From Hyphomicrobiales bacterium (lineage in GTDB: Bacteria; Pseudomonadota; Alphaproteobacteria; Rhizobiales; Rhizobiaceae): a stretch of 64,000 nt of DNA. The notes beneath the pieces were generated by a model. The model was not told the origin of the DNA. It saw only the letters and a list, made by a program, of their open reading frames with translations, and searched no databases. Position numbers and translations under genes: made by a program. The stretch is from assembly GCA_003577315.1 (NCBI GenBank), contig QEVK01000007.1, positions 50,224 to 114,223 of the forward strand, read 5' to 3'. Each line of letters begins with the position of its first letter. The first letter of the stretch is position 1. Of the stretch, positions 1 to 8,202 are shown piece after piece.

Positions 1-208
1 GAATGGCGATCAGCGTCTCCGAGATCATGGTGTTGAAGACGCGGGTCGGCAGGGCGCCGATGAGGTTGAAGTTGAGGACGCCCGCATACCAGCCAATCGC
101 GGCGAAGATGGCGGAGGTACCCGCCAGCACGAAGGCGATCGGGGCACCCGACAGCACGGCGACGCAGAGCGCGCCGAACATCAGCAGATCAAGCGGCAGG
201 CTCTCCAT
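1..208 (-). CDS. dctM: TRAP transporter large permease (DctM), N-terminal part
   Basis: Only the first 69 codons lie in the window; the gene runs off its left edge. The translation starts MESLPLDLLMFGALCVAV and continues as alternating hydrophobic stretches with a GAPIAFVLAG segment, which is typical of the first helices of DctM, the 12-helix permease that carries substrate in a TRAP transporter driven by the sodium or proton gradient. The ATG lies one base from the stop codon of dctQ, so the two are almost certainly translated together. The order dctP-dctQ-dctM is the usual TRAP operon. The substrate cannot be read from this piece; the hut genes across the shared regulator make an imidazole carboxylate a reasonable guess. 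Confidence 0.88.
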   Translation of the reverse strand, partial: MESLPLDLLMFGALCVAVLSGAPIAFVLAGTSAIFAAIGWYAGVLNFNLIGALPTRVFNTMISETLIAI

Positions 209-209
209 G

Positions 210-752
210 TCAGGTGCTTCCGGTCCGGTTGTCGAAGACGGCGACGTCGCGGCCGCCGATCACGGCGATGGCGCGCAGAAGGATGGCCAGCGACTGGACG
301 ACCAGCAGCACGACGAAGGCCAGGATCACCGTCTTGAGCAGATAGATGAAAGGCAGGCCGCCGAAGAACAGCGCACCCTCGCGGATGGCCCAGGCGGCAC
401 GGACGTAGGGCCAGCCGAACCAGCCCAGTATGATGCACAGTGGCATGATTCCGAACAGCACGCAGCCGAGATCGACCCAGGCCTTCGCCCGGGCCGATGC
501 GCCTGCGTAGAACATGTCCACCCGCACATGATCGTCGCGCAGGTAGGCATAACCCACCATCAGCATGAACAGCGTGGCGTGGGCGTAGGTCACCGAATCC
601 TGGAGCATGCTGTTGGTGGTGTGGAACACATACCGCAGCCCCACTGTCGAGAACTTCAAGAGGACGACCGCCGCCACCAGCCATGGCAGCGCCGGGCCCA
701 GGAGGCGCGACGGCCAGTCCAGCACGCGGCTGATGGCGACTAGTCTCTCCAT
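210..752 (-). CDS. dctQ: TRAP transporter small permease (DctQ)
   Basis: A 180-residue protein with four predicted membrane spans (about residues 17-37, 52-70, 90-112 and 135-160), the normal size and layout of DctQ, the small membrane subunit that helps dock the binding protein on DctM. The segment with Arg, Asp and His between spans two and three (YLRDDHVRVDMF) matches the conserved DctQ loop. It starts 13 bases after the dctP stop and ends one base before dctM, so the three form one transcript. DctQ does not reveal the substrate. Confidence 0.88.
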   Translation of the reverse strand: MERLVAISRVLDWPSRLLGPALPWLVAAVVLLKFSTVGLRYVFHTTNSMLQDSVTYAHATLFMLMVGYAYLRDDHVRVDMFYAGASARAKAWVDLGCVLFGIMPLCIILGWFGWPYVRAAWAIREGALFFGGLPFIYLLKTVILAFVVLLVVQSLAILLRAIAVIGGRDVAVFDNRTGST

Positions 753-765
753 GATCGCGCCACCC

Positions 766-1866
766 TCAGCCTTCGGCGAAGGGCCGCGTGCGGGCGTTCA
801 TCACGCCGGCATGGGCGTAGGGCGCATATTCCGCCATCAGGTTGCGGAACTTGGCGTAGCTGCCCATCACCTCGCGCACCACCGGGTCCGGATCGGCGAG
901 CAGCTCCTCGACCATCTCGTTGGCGGCCACGGCAAGGCCGTCGACGATCTGCTGCGGCAGGACGCGGATCTTGACGCCATGATCGGACTCGAGCACGCGC
1001 AGCGTCTTGGCGTTGTTGACCTCGTAGTCCATCGTGGTCTCGTCCGCGGCCGACATCGCCACGGTCTTGATGATGAGCTTGAGATCGTCCGGCAGCGCGT
1101 TGTAGGCGGCGGCGTTGATGCCGATCTCCTCGGTCGAGCAGGGCTCGCCGAGACCCGGAGCGTAGTAGTTCTTGGCGACCTGGTGGAAGCCGAAGGCGAA
1201 GTCGTTCCACGGGCCGACGAACTCGCCCGCGTCGATGGTGCCCGACTGGAGCGCCTGGAACACCTCGCCGCCCGGCAGCGTCACCACGGCCACGCCGACC
1301 CGGCGCAGCATCTCGCCGGCGAAGCCGGTGGTGCGGATGCGCATGCCGCGCAGGTCGTCGAGCGTGTTGATCTCGTTGCGGAACCAGCCGAACCATTGCG
1401 GGCCGGTGCCGCCGGCGAGGAAGCCCTTGAGGCCGAAGCCGTCATAGATCTTGTCGTAGAGCTCCTGGCCGCCGCCCCAGTACATCCAGCCCAGCTTCTC
1501 GAACATGGTCATGCCGAACGGGAAGGAGCCGAACATCCCGATCGCCTTGTTCTTGGAGATCCAGTAGGCGGGGACGGAATGGTAGATCTGGGCCACGCCC
1601 TGCGAGACGGCATCGAAGACGCCGAAGGCGGGGACGATCTCGCCCGCGCCGTGGACGTTGATGACCAGGCGGCCGCCCGAGAGGTCGGTGATGCGCTTGG
1701 CGATGCGCCGGGCGCTGTCGTCGAGGCCCGGAGCCCCGGTCGGCCAGGACGTCACCATGTCCCACGTGATCCTGTCCTGGGCGATTGCCGGCGCCGCCAG
1801 CCCGACCGCCGCCCCGACCCCTGCGCCGGTCGCCGCTGCGCCAGCGAGAAACTGCCTTCTATGCAT
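766..1866 (-). CDS. dctP: TRAP transporter periplasmic substrate-binding protein, Tat-exported (DctP/TakP-like)
   Basis: Periplasmic receptor of the TRAP system. The chosen ATG gives MHRRQFLAGAAATG, a twin-arginine signal with an Ala-rich core ending near AIAQ (residue 29), and has GGAGG six bases upstream; an in-frame ATG two codons earlier is too close to that site. The mature protein has the DctP fold markers: an RIRTTG segment (residues 175-180) carrying the Arg that usually grips a substrate carboxylate, and GPWNDFAFGFH (217-227), which resembles the TakP branch for 2-oxo acids. Length 366 aa is normal. A promoter and HutC-type operator lie directly upstream, tying uptake to the hut genes. 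The ligand is therefore probably a carboxylate linked to imidazole breakdown; this is inferred from context. Confidence 0.87.
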   Translation of the reverse strand: MHRRQFLAGAAATGAGVGAAVGLAAPAIAQDRITWDMVTSWPTGAPGLDDSARRIAKRITDLSGGRLVINVHGAGEIVPAFGVFDAVSQGVAQIYHSVPAYWISKNKAIGMFGSFPFGMTMFEKLGWMYWGGGQELYDKIYDGFGLKGFLAGGTGPQWFGWFRNEINTLDDLRGMRIRTTGFAGEMLRRVGVAVVTLPGGEVFQALQSGTIDAGEFVGPWNDFAFGFHQVAKNYYAPGLGEPCSTEEIGINAAAYNALPDDLKLIIKTVAMSAADETTMDYEVNNAKTLRVLESDHGVKIRVLPQQIVDGLAVAANEMVEELLADPDPVVREVMGSYAKFRNLMAEYAPYAHAGVMNARTRPFAEG

Positions 1867-1890
1867 GGTCATCCTCCACTTTATGTTTAG

Positions 1891-1936
1891 TTGTATATAT
1901 AACTTCAGTATCATTTGCGAATCGGCGCGATGTCAA
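1891..1936 (-). promoter_or_regulatory. Predicted dctP promoter with HutC-type operator
   Basis: On the minus strand a TTGACA box (1936-1931) is followed after 17 bases by TGATAC (1913-1908), and then by the element TTGTATATATAA as read on the plus strand (1891-1902). The element differs by one base from the perfect palindrome at the hutU promoter and sits at the expected transcription start, where a bound repressor would block RNA polymerase. Known HutC sites have a TGTA-N2-TACA core, which this nearly matches. Confidence 0.65.
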
Positions 1937-2015
1937 GACAAATCTCATCGCCCGCCTCCGGCGGTCCGCCGGATCCGTTTTTCCTTGTATGAACGTCAGG
2001 CTGGAAGCGCTGCGA

Positions 2016-2777
2016 TCAGCGCGGAACGGGCATGCGCCCCGCAAGGCTGAACCGCGTTCCGGGATGCAGCAGCCGCGCGCTGGTGGCGATCATGCCGCGC
2101 GACCAGGTGCGGCGGCGCAGCAGCAGGATCGGCTCGCCCGGCTGCATCTCCAGAAGGGTGCAGGATCGCTCGTCGGCCGGAACCGCCTGGATCACGTGCT
2201 CGACCTCCTCCAGCTGCCCCATGGTCATGAGGTGCTCGTTGGGCGTGATCCTGGTGAAATCCTGCTCCAGATAATCGGGCGCGAACCGCGGATTGACGTA
2301 GCGATTCTCGATCTGCAACGGCCGTCCGTTCTCGCGATGCACCAGCAGCGAATGAAACACGGTCGAGCCGGGGGTCACGTTCATCTCGGTCGCCAGCGCC
2401 AGATCGCAGTTGATCGCCTCCATCACGTGCACGTCGGTGGTGTGGCGGTTGCCCCGCGCCTCGATCTCGGCATGGATGTTGCGCAGCTCCAGAAAGGTGG
2501 ACTGGCTGCGGCGCGGGGCGACGAAGGTGCCCGCGCCCTGCTTTCGCATCAACACGCCCGCCGTCGACAGGTCGCGAAGCGCGATATGGATCGTCATGCG
2601 CGAGGCGCCGAGCCGCTCCACCAGCTGCGCCTCCGAAGGAATCCGGCTCCCCTCCGCCCATTCTCCCGAATCGATCTTGTCCAGCACGTAATTGCGCACC
2701 TGTTGGCCCAGCGACAGCGCGACCTCCCCTCCCTCTGCCGCTCCCTGACGCCGGACCGCCCTTGCTCTTCTGTTCAT
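2016..2777 (-). CDS. hutC: GntR-family transcriptional repressor, HutC type
   Basis: A 253-residue regulator with a GntR winged-helix domain (about residues 20-90, with the recognition segment RIPSEAQLVERLGASRMTIHIAL) and a C-terminal UTRA ligand-binding domain (about 105-245). This is the HutC architecture; in known systems the UTRA domain binds urocanate and releases the operators. It lies between two targets: the dctPQM operon downstream on the same strand and the divergent hutUIGF operon, both of which carry TTGTATATA(C/T)AA sites. No such site was seen in front of its own start. If the hut enzymes use a variant substrate, the inducer may be a matching urocanate analogue. Confidence 0.87.
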   Translation of the reverse strand: MNRRARAVRRQGAAEGGEVALSLGQQVRNYVLDKIDSGEWAEGSRIPSEAQLVERLGASRMTIHIALRDLSTAGVLMRKQGAGTFVAPRRSQSTFLELRNIHAEIEARGNRHTTDVHVMEAINCDLALATEMNVTPGSTVFHSLLVHRENGRPLQIENRYVNPRFAPDYLEQDFTRITPNEHLMTMGQLEEVEHVIQAVPADERSCTLLEMQPGEPILLLRRRTWSRGMIATSARLLHPGTRFSLAGRMPVPR

Positions 2778-2874
2778 GCTTGCTCGCGAACCATCCCGAT
2801 CATCTGTCTGAACATGTTAATGCGGTGCAGCATCATAATCCAGAACCAACCTGAGCGATGGCGGATTTCCTGCC

Positions 2875-2918
2875 TTGACACGGGCGCCGTTCCCATCTTA
2901 TAGAAATTGTATATACAA
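2875..2918 (+). promoter_or_regulatory. Predicted hutU promoter with perfect HutC operator palindrome
   Basis: TTGACA (2875-2880) and TATAGA (2899-2904) are 18 bases apart, a strong sigma-70-like promoter. The palindrome TTGTATATACAA (2907-2918) covers the predicted start site and has the TGTA-TA-TACA core of known HutC operators. A weaker half-site (TGTATAACA, from 2922) follows. The ribosome site GAGGAGGT (2938-2945) then precedes the hutU ATG by five bases. Confidence 0.75.
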
Positions 2919-2949
2919 ATATGTATAACAAGCTCCCGAGGAGGTAGTG

Positions 2950-4650
2950 ATGGGCAAGCCGGAAATACTCTACTCCGTCCGCGCGATGGGCGGGAACAAC
3001 CTGCGCTGCAAGGGCTGGAAGCAGGAAGGCATCCTGCGCATGCTCGAGAACAACATGGAAAACGCCGAGCATCCCGAGGAACTGGTGATCTACGGCGGCA
3101 TCGGCAAATGCGCCCGCAACTGGGAAAGCTATCACGCCATCGTCAAGTCGCTGCAGGATCTCGAGAATGACGAGACGCTCGTGGTCCAGTCGGGCATGCC
3201 GGTGGCGGTGTTCCGCACCAATCCGCTCGCCCCGCGCGTGGTGATGGCGACGACCAACATCATGAAGGCGACCTGGCCGATCTTCTACGATCTCCAGGAC
3301 AAGAACCTCACCATCTATGCCCAGTACACCGCCGCGCCGTGGGAGTATATCGGCACGCAGGGCGTGATCCAGGGCACCTTCCAGACGCTGGTGGCGATCC
3401 GCGACCAGCATTTCGGCGGCGACATGCGCGGCCGCATCCTGCTCACCGCCGGCATGGGCGGCATGGGCGGCAACCAGCCGCGCGCCATGACCATGCTGGG
3501 CGGGGTCTGCATCTGCGCCGACGTCGACGAGAAGGTCATGCAGCACCGCCTCGAGGTCGGCTATTGCGACGTCATCGTCCATGATTTCGACGAGGCCGTG
3601 CGCCTGGCCAGGCAGGCGGCAGCCGAAAAGCGCCCGCTGGGAATCGCCCTGTTCGGCAACGCCGTCGAGGTGCTGCGCAAGGCCAAGGAAACCGGCTTCA
3701 CCCCCGACATCATCACCGACATGACGCCGGCCCACGACCCGCTGTCCTACGTCCCCGAAGGCGTGACCGTCGAGGAGGCGCGCGAGCTGCGCAAGAACGA
3801 CCGCGAGAAGTACTTCAAGCTCGCCGGCGCCTCGATGATCGCCCAGCTCACGATCATGAACGAGTTCTACGACAAGGGCGTGCAGGTGTTCGAGTACGGC
3901 AACTCGCTGCGCAAGGAGAGCCGCGACGCCGGCATGCCGAACGACGACGCGATGAAGATCCCCGGTTTCGTCGCCGCCTACATCCGGCCGCTGTTCTGCG
4001 AGGGCCGCGGACCGTTCCGCTGGATCTGCCTGTCGCGCGATGCGGGGGATCTCGCCCGTCTCGACGACCTGGTCGAGGAGATGTTCGCCGACGACCAGCT
4101 CGTGACCGACTGGATCCGTCTCGCCCGCAAGCACATCCCGATCGAGGGCCTGCCGGCGCGCATCTGCTATCTCGGCTTCGGCCAGCGCAAGGCCTTCGGC
4201 ATGCGCGTCAACGAGCTGGTGCGCTCGGGCGAGCTCAAGGGGCCGGTGGCGTTCTCGCGCGACAACCTCGACTCCGGCTCGATCGTCAACCCCACCTTCG
4301 AGTCCGAGCGGATGAAGGACGGCAGCGACCTGATCTCCGACTGGCCGTATCTCAACGCGCTGCTGAACGTGGCGGCCGGCGCCGATCTGGTGGCCATCCA
4401 GGAGAACTACTCGATGGGCGAGGCCGTGCACACCGGCGTGACCATGATCGCCGACGGTTCCGCCGAGGCCGACGTGCGGCTGGCCGCCTGCCTGACCACC
4501 GACTCCGGCATCGGCGTCGTGCGCCATGCCCAGGCCGGCTACGACATCGCCCGCAAGGCCGCCGAGGAGCGCTTCGCCAGGGACGGCGTGCAGGTGCCGC
4601 TGTGGTGGTCGCCCAAGGCCACCTTCGGCCCGGACGATCTCAAGGACTGA
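2950..4650 (+). CDS. hutU: Urocanase-family hydratase (HutU-like), divergent
   Basis: A 566-residue urocanase-family protein, close to the usual ~555. Classical urocanase adds water to urocanate using tightly bound NAD+ as an electrophile. Family marks are clear: YGGIGKCARNWE near the start, the NAD-binding TAGMGGMGGNQP, IRPLFCEGRGPFRW, and GLPARIC with Cys406, which corresponds to the essential Cys410 of the Pseudomonas putida enzyme. Yet the Gly-rich motif normally read as LHHGGGVGMGFSQH is here IQENYSMGEAVH (about residues 482-493), and the MTAGSWIYIG segment is YTAAPWEYIG. These are active-site regions, so an altered substrate such as a methylated or thio-urocanate is possible. The ATG at 2950 was chosen over the adjoining GTG because of the ribosome-site spacing. 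The operon hutU-I-G-F is compact and there is no hutH nearby. Confidence 0.85.
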   Translation: MGKPEILYSVRAMGGNNLRCKGWKQEGILRMLENNMENAEHPEELVIYGGIGKCARNWESYHAIVKSLQDLENDETLVVQSGMPVAVFRTNPLAPRVVMATTNIMKATWPIFYDLQDKNLTIYAQYTAAPWEYIGTQGVIQGTFQTLVAIRDQHFGGDMRGRILLTAGMGGMGGNQPRAMTMLGGVCICADVDEKVMQHRLEVGYCDVIVHDFDEAVRLARQAAAEKRPLGIALFGNAVEVLRKAKETGFTPDIITDMTPAHDPLSYVPEGVTVEEARELRKNDREKYFKLAGASMIAQLTIMNEFYDKGVQVFEYGNSLRKESRDAGMPNDDAMKIPGFVAAYIRPLFCEGRGPFRWICLSRDAGDLARLDDLVEEMFADDQLVTDWIRLARKHIPIEGLPARICYLGFGQRKAFGMRVNELVRSGELKGPVAFSRDNLDSGSIVNPTFESERMKDGSDLISDWPYLNALLNVAAGADLVAIQENYSMGEAVHTGVTMIADGSAEADVRLAACLTTDSGIGVVRHAQAGYDIARKAAEERFARDGVQVPLWWSPKATFGPDDLKD

Positions 4651-4690
4651 CACGATCTCGAGACTGACACGATCTCGGGACTGACACGGA
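4645..4690 (+). repeat. 17-bp tandem repeat, 2.7 copies
   Basis: The unit GACTGACACGATCTCG(A/G) occurs at 4645-4661 and 4662-4678, with a 12-base partial copy at 4679-4690. The first copy contains the TGA stop of hutU. The repeat fills most of the gap before the hutI ribosome site and looks like recent slippage or duplication; each copy adds a TGA in the same register (17 bp shifts the frame). Confidence 0.85.
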
Positions 4691-4704
4691 CGGGAGGCAC
4701 CGGC

Positions 4705-5955
4705 ATGGCGCGGATCACGGCACTCATCGAAAACGCGGGCCAGGTCCTGACCTGCGCCGCCAATGCGCCCGACCTCGTCGGTGCCCGCTCGAACACGGTG
4801 GTGGCGATCGCAGATGATGCGATCGCCGCCATCGGCACCGCGGCGCAGATCGCCGCCGCCCACGATCTCGGTTCGGCCGAGCGGATCGACGCGCAAGGCG
4901 GGCTGGTCATGCCCGGCTTCGTCGACTGCCACACCCATCTGGTCTTTCACCGCTCGCGGGTCGAGGAATACGCCCAGCGCGTGCAGGGCCGCAGCCCGGC
5001 CGAGATTCGCGCCATGGGCATTCCTATGGGCATTTCCGCCACCGCGCGGATGATGCGCGAGGCAAGCGAGGACGAGCTCGTGGAAAGCGCCGCCGAACGG
5101 CTGGCGCACATGCTGTCCTTCGGCACCACCACGGTCGAGAGCAAGAGCGGCTACGGCCTCAGCACCGCGACCGAGATCAAGATGCTCGAGGTCAACCGCG
5201 CGCTCGGCGCGCGCCAGCCCGTCGAGATCGTCTCGACCTTCCTCGGCGCGCACGAGTTTCCCGACGACAAGAGCCGCGAGGCCTACATCGCCGAGATCCT
5301 CGACGAGATGATCCCGGAGGTCGCCCGGCGCGGCCTCGCCGAGTTCAACGACGTCTATTGCGACGACGGCTACTACACGGTGGCGGAATCGCGGGCGATC
5401 CTGGAGCGCGGACTGGAGCACGGGCTCAAGGTCAAGATCCACACCGACGCCTATTCCCATATCGGCGGCTCGATGCTGGCGGCCGAGCTGCGCGCCGTCT
5501 CGGCCGACCACATGAACTACACCGCGCCCGAGGAATACGCCGCCCTGCGCGAGGCGGGCGTGGTCTGCGTGGTCATGCCCGCGCTCGACTTCGCCGTCGG
5601 CCACACGCGCCCGTTCGACGCGCGCGCCATGATGGATGCGGGGCTGACGCTGGCGCTCGCCACCGACATGTGCCCCGGCTGCTGGCTCGAATCCATGCCC
5701 TTCGTGGTGCAACTCGCCTGCCGGCTCTACCGCTTCGGCCCGGCCGAGGCGATCCGCGCCGGCACGCTGCACGCGGCCATGGCGCTCGGCCGCGCCGACC
5801 GCATCGGCTCGCTGGAGCCCGGCAAGCAGGCCGACGTCGCCGTCTTCCCCTACGAGCGCTACGAGGACATGGCCTACCGGCTGGGCCGCGGCCGTGCGCG
5901 GCTGGTGCTGAAGGCGGGCAAGGTGGTGTTCGACGACCGGCAGGCCGCTTCATGA
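4705..5955 (+). CDS. hutI: Imidazolonepropionase-family amidohydrolase (HutI-like), divergent
   Basis: A 416-residue metal-dependent amidohydrolase that would open the imidazolone ring made by HutU. Metal and active-site motifs: DCHTHLVF (residues 74-81), TTTVESKSGYG, an HTDAYSH segment and an ALATDMCPG strand carrying the catalytic Asp. Compared with classical HutI, the GGDR and GGGI substrate loops after DCHTHLVF are replaced (HRSRVEEY, MGIPMGIS), and the usual TDFNPGS is TDMCPGCW. These parallel changes in HutU support a modified substrate. The GGGAGG ribosome site precedes the ATG. The stop overlaps the hutG start as ATGA, so the two are translationally coupled. Confidence 0.83.
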   Translation: MARITALIENAGQVLTCAANAPDLVGARSNTVVAIADDAIAAIGTAAQIAAAHDLGSAERIDAQGGLVMPGFVDCHTHLVFHRSRVEEYAQRVQGRSPAEIRAMGIPMGISATARMMREASEDELVESAAERLAHMLSFGTTTVESKSGYGLSTATEIKMLEVNRALGARQPVEIVSTFLGAHEFPDDKSREAYIAEILDEMIPEVARRGLAEFNDVYCDDGYYTVAESRAILERGLEHGLKVKIHTDAYSHIGGSMLAAELRAVSADHMNYTAPEEYAALREAGVVCVVMPALDFAVGHTRPFDARAMMDAGLTLALATDMCPGCWLESMPFVVQLACRLYRFGPAEAIRAGTLHAAMALGRADRIGSLEPGKQADVAVFPYERYEDMAYRLGRGRARLVLKAGKVVFDDRQAAS

Positions 5956-6773
5956 ACCCGGTCGAGGTCGTTTCCGGCGACAGCCCGGTCATCCTCGGCC
6001 AGCCTCATGGCGGCACCCATGTGCCGGATGCGCTCGCCGCCCGGCTCAACGCCGACGGCCGGGCGCTCGCCGACACCGACTGGCATATCGGGCGGCTCTA
6101 CGAGGGGCTTCTGCCCGGCGCCACCGTGGTGCGCGCCACCTTCCATCGCTATGTCGTGGACGCCAACCGCGACCCCGAAGGGGCCTCGCTCTATCCCGGC
6201 CAGAACACCACGGGCCTGTGCCCCTCGACCGATTTCGACGGCCAGCCGATCTGGCAGCCGGGGCAGGAACCCTCGGCCGACGAGATCGCGGCCCGCCGCG
6301 ACGCCTTCCACGCCCCCTATCACGCCGCGCTCGCGGCGGAGGTCGAGCGCGTGCGCGCCCGCCACGGCGTGGCGATCGTCTACGATTGCCACTCGATCCG
6401 CTCGGTCATCCCCTTCCTGTTTCCCGGCACGCTGCCGGTGTTCTCGATCGGCACCGATGGCGGCGCGACCTGCGATAAGACGGTTGAGCGAATTGTCGCC
6501 GACGCCTGCCGGGACGCGGCGGGCTACGACAGCGTCGTCAACGGCCGCTTCCGCGGCGGCTGGACGACGCGGCACTACGGCCGCCCGCGCGAGGGCGTGC
6601 ACGCGATCCAGATGGAGCTGGCGCAGCGCGCCTATCTCGCCGCCGAGGCCGCGCCGTGGGCCTACGATCCCGGCCGCGCCGGGCGGCTGCGCGGGGTGCT
6701 GGGGCCGATCCTGAACGGCCTCGACCGCCTCGCCCGCTCGGGCGCGCTGACAGACAGAAGGACCCCGCAATGA
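5952..6773 (+). CDS. hutG: N-formylglutamate amidohydrolase (HutG)
   Basis: A 273-residue protein of the FGase family, which hydrolyses N-formylglutamate to glutamate and formate, the last step of the five-step histidine route. Visible motifs are GQPHGGTHVP near residue 17, ANRDPEGASLYPGQNTTGLCP, spanning about residues 64-84, and YDCHSIRSVIP, the expected metal and substrate segments. It starts inside the hutI stop (ATGA) and ends inside the hutF start (ATGA), so all three products should be made in step. With hutF adjacent, formiminoglutamate is deiminated first and the formyl product goes to this enzyme. Confidence 0.9.
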   Translation: MNPVEVVSGDSPVILGQPHGGTHVPDALAARLNADGRALADTDWHIGRLYEGLLPGATVVRATFHRYVVDANRDPEGASLYPGQNTTGLCPSTDFDGQPIWQPGQEPSADEIAARRDAFHAPYHAALAAEVERVRARHGVAIVYDCHSIRSVIPFLFPGTLPVFSIGTDGGATCDKTVERIVADACRDAAGYDSVVNGRFRGGWTTRHYGRPREGVHAIQMELAQRAYLAAEAAPWAYDPGRAGRLRGVLGPILNGLDRLARSGALTDRRTPQ

Positions 6774-8167
6774 CGACGATCTACGAGGTCGAGCACCTGC
6801 ACCAGCCCGACGGGTGGCTGTCTCCCGGCTATCTGGAGATCGGCGACGACGGCGCGATCCTCTCGGTCTCCGCCACCCGCCCGCAAAAGCCGGTGGAGCG
6901 GCTGGCGGGCTTCGGCGTGCCGGGCCTGTCGAACCTGCACTCCCACGCCTTCCAGCGCGCGCTGGCCGGGCGCACCGAATTCGTCGCCGCCGCCCGGGCC
7001 GAGGACAATCTGTGGACCTGGCGCAAGGAAATGTACCGGATGGTCGACCGCCTGACGCCGGAGGACTACGAGGCGATCGCGGCGCTGGTCTATCTGGAGA
7101 TGCTGCATTTCGGCATGACGGCGGTGTGCGAGTTCCACTACGTCCACCACCGGCCCGGCGGCGCGCACTACGCCAACCCGGCCGAGATGTCGGACCGGCT
7201 GATCGCCGCCGCCGCGCGCACCGGGCTGGGGCTGACGCTGCTGCCGGTGCTGTATGCCCATGGCGGCATCGGCAAGCCGGTCGAGGAGACGCAGAAGCGC
7301 TTCGTCCATTCGGTGGACGAGTATCTGGCGCTCATCGACACCCTGCGCGGCCGCCGCGCCGCGCATCCCGGCCTGCGAGTCGGGCTGGCGCTGCATTCGC
7401 TGCGCGCGGTCACGCCCGACGAGGCGCGGGCGGCGCTCGCCGGCATGCGTGCCATCGACCCCGAGGCGCGGCTGCACATCCACGTCTCGGAAACCACCCA
7501 CGAGGTGGAGGAGGTGCAGGCCGGCCTCGGCGCACGCCCGGTGCAATGGCTTCTCGACAATGTCGGGCTGGGGCCGGAATGGTGCCTCGTCCACGCCACC
7601 CATCTCGACGCCTCGGAGATCGCCGGCGCGGCCGCCAGCGGCGCGGTGGCCGGCTTGTGCCCGCTGACCGAGGCGACGATGGGCGACGGCTTCTTCCCGC
7701 TGGTCGAATGGCACGGCGCCGGCGGCGCGTGGGGCATCGGCACCGACAGCCACTATTCGACCTCGACCGCCGAGGAGCTGCGCATCCTCGAATGCGGCAA
7801 GCGGCTGGAGCTGCGGCGGCGCAACGTCATCGCCCGGCCGCAGGCCGACGGGCGCGAGGTCCACAGCGGCCGGCTGCTGTTCGACACAGCACTTGCCGGC
7901 GGCGAGCAATGCTCGGCGCAGGGCGGCGGCGCGCTCGTTCAGGGGCGGCGGGCCGATCTGGTGATGCTCGACGCCGGCAGCCCGGTGCTGCTGGGTCACG
8001 GCCCCGGGACCGCGCTCGACGCCTGGATTCTCGGCGGCACCCGCAACCCGGTGCGCGACGTCATGGTCGCCGGCCGCTGGGTGATCCGCGACGGCCGCCA
8101 TGCCGACGAGGAGCGTATCCTCGACGGCTATCGCGCCGCCATGGCGCGGCTGCAAGGCAAGCAATAG
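6770..8167 (+). CDS. hutF: Formimidoylglutamate deiminase (HutF)
   Basis: A 465-residue amidohydrolase that converts N-formimidoyl-glutamate to N-formylglutamate and ammonia. The NLHSHAFQR motif (residues 55-63) is the HutF signature; HIHVSE, VHATH and GTDSHYS supply the other metal and catalytic residues. Its start overlaps the hutG stop by four bases. HutF plus HutG is the five-step version of histidine degradation used by pseudomonads and many rhizobia. The presence of a normal formimino branch limits where any variant chemistry can lie: it must be upstream, at the HutU and HutI steps. Confidence 0.92.
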   Translation: MTTIYEVEHLHQPDGWLSPGYLEIGDDGAILSVSATRPQKPVERLAGFGVPGLSNLHSHAFQRALAGRTEFVAAARAEDNLWTWRKEMYRMVDRLTPEDYEAIAALVYLEMLHFGMTAVCEFHYVHHRPGGAHYANPAEMSDRLIAAAARTGLGLTLLPVLYAHGGIGKPVEETQKRFVHSVDEYLALIDTLRGRRAAHPGLRVGLALHSLRAVTPDEARAALAGMRAIDPEARLHIHVSETTHEVEEVQAGLGARPVQWLLDNVGLGPEWCLVHATHLDASEIAGAAASGAVAGLCPLTEATMGDGFFPLVEWHGAGGAWGIGTDSHYSTSTAEELRILECGKRLELRRRNVIARPQADGREVHSGRLLFDTALAGGEQCSAQGGGALVQGRRADLVMLDAGSPVLLGHGPGTALDAWILGGTRNPVRDVMVAGRWVIRDGRHADEERILDGYRAAMARLQGKQ

Positions 8168-8202
8168 GTTCTGCCTTCGGAGGCTTGAGCCGCGTCGCGG
8201 GG

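Noticed and set aside
2833..5772. A 979-codon open frame antisense to hutU and hutI
   Set aside because: It mirrors two recognisable genes, has no domain or credible ribosome site, and its His/Arg/Val-rich composition is that of a high-GC shadow frame.
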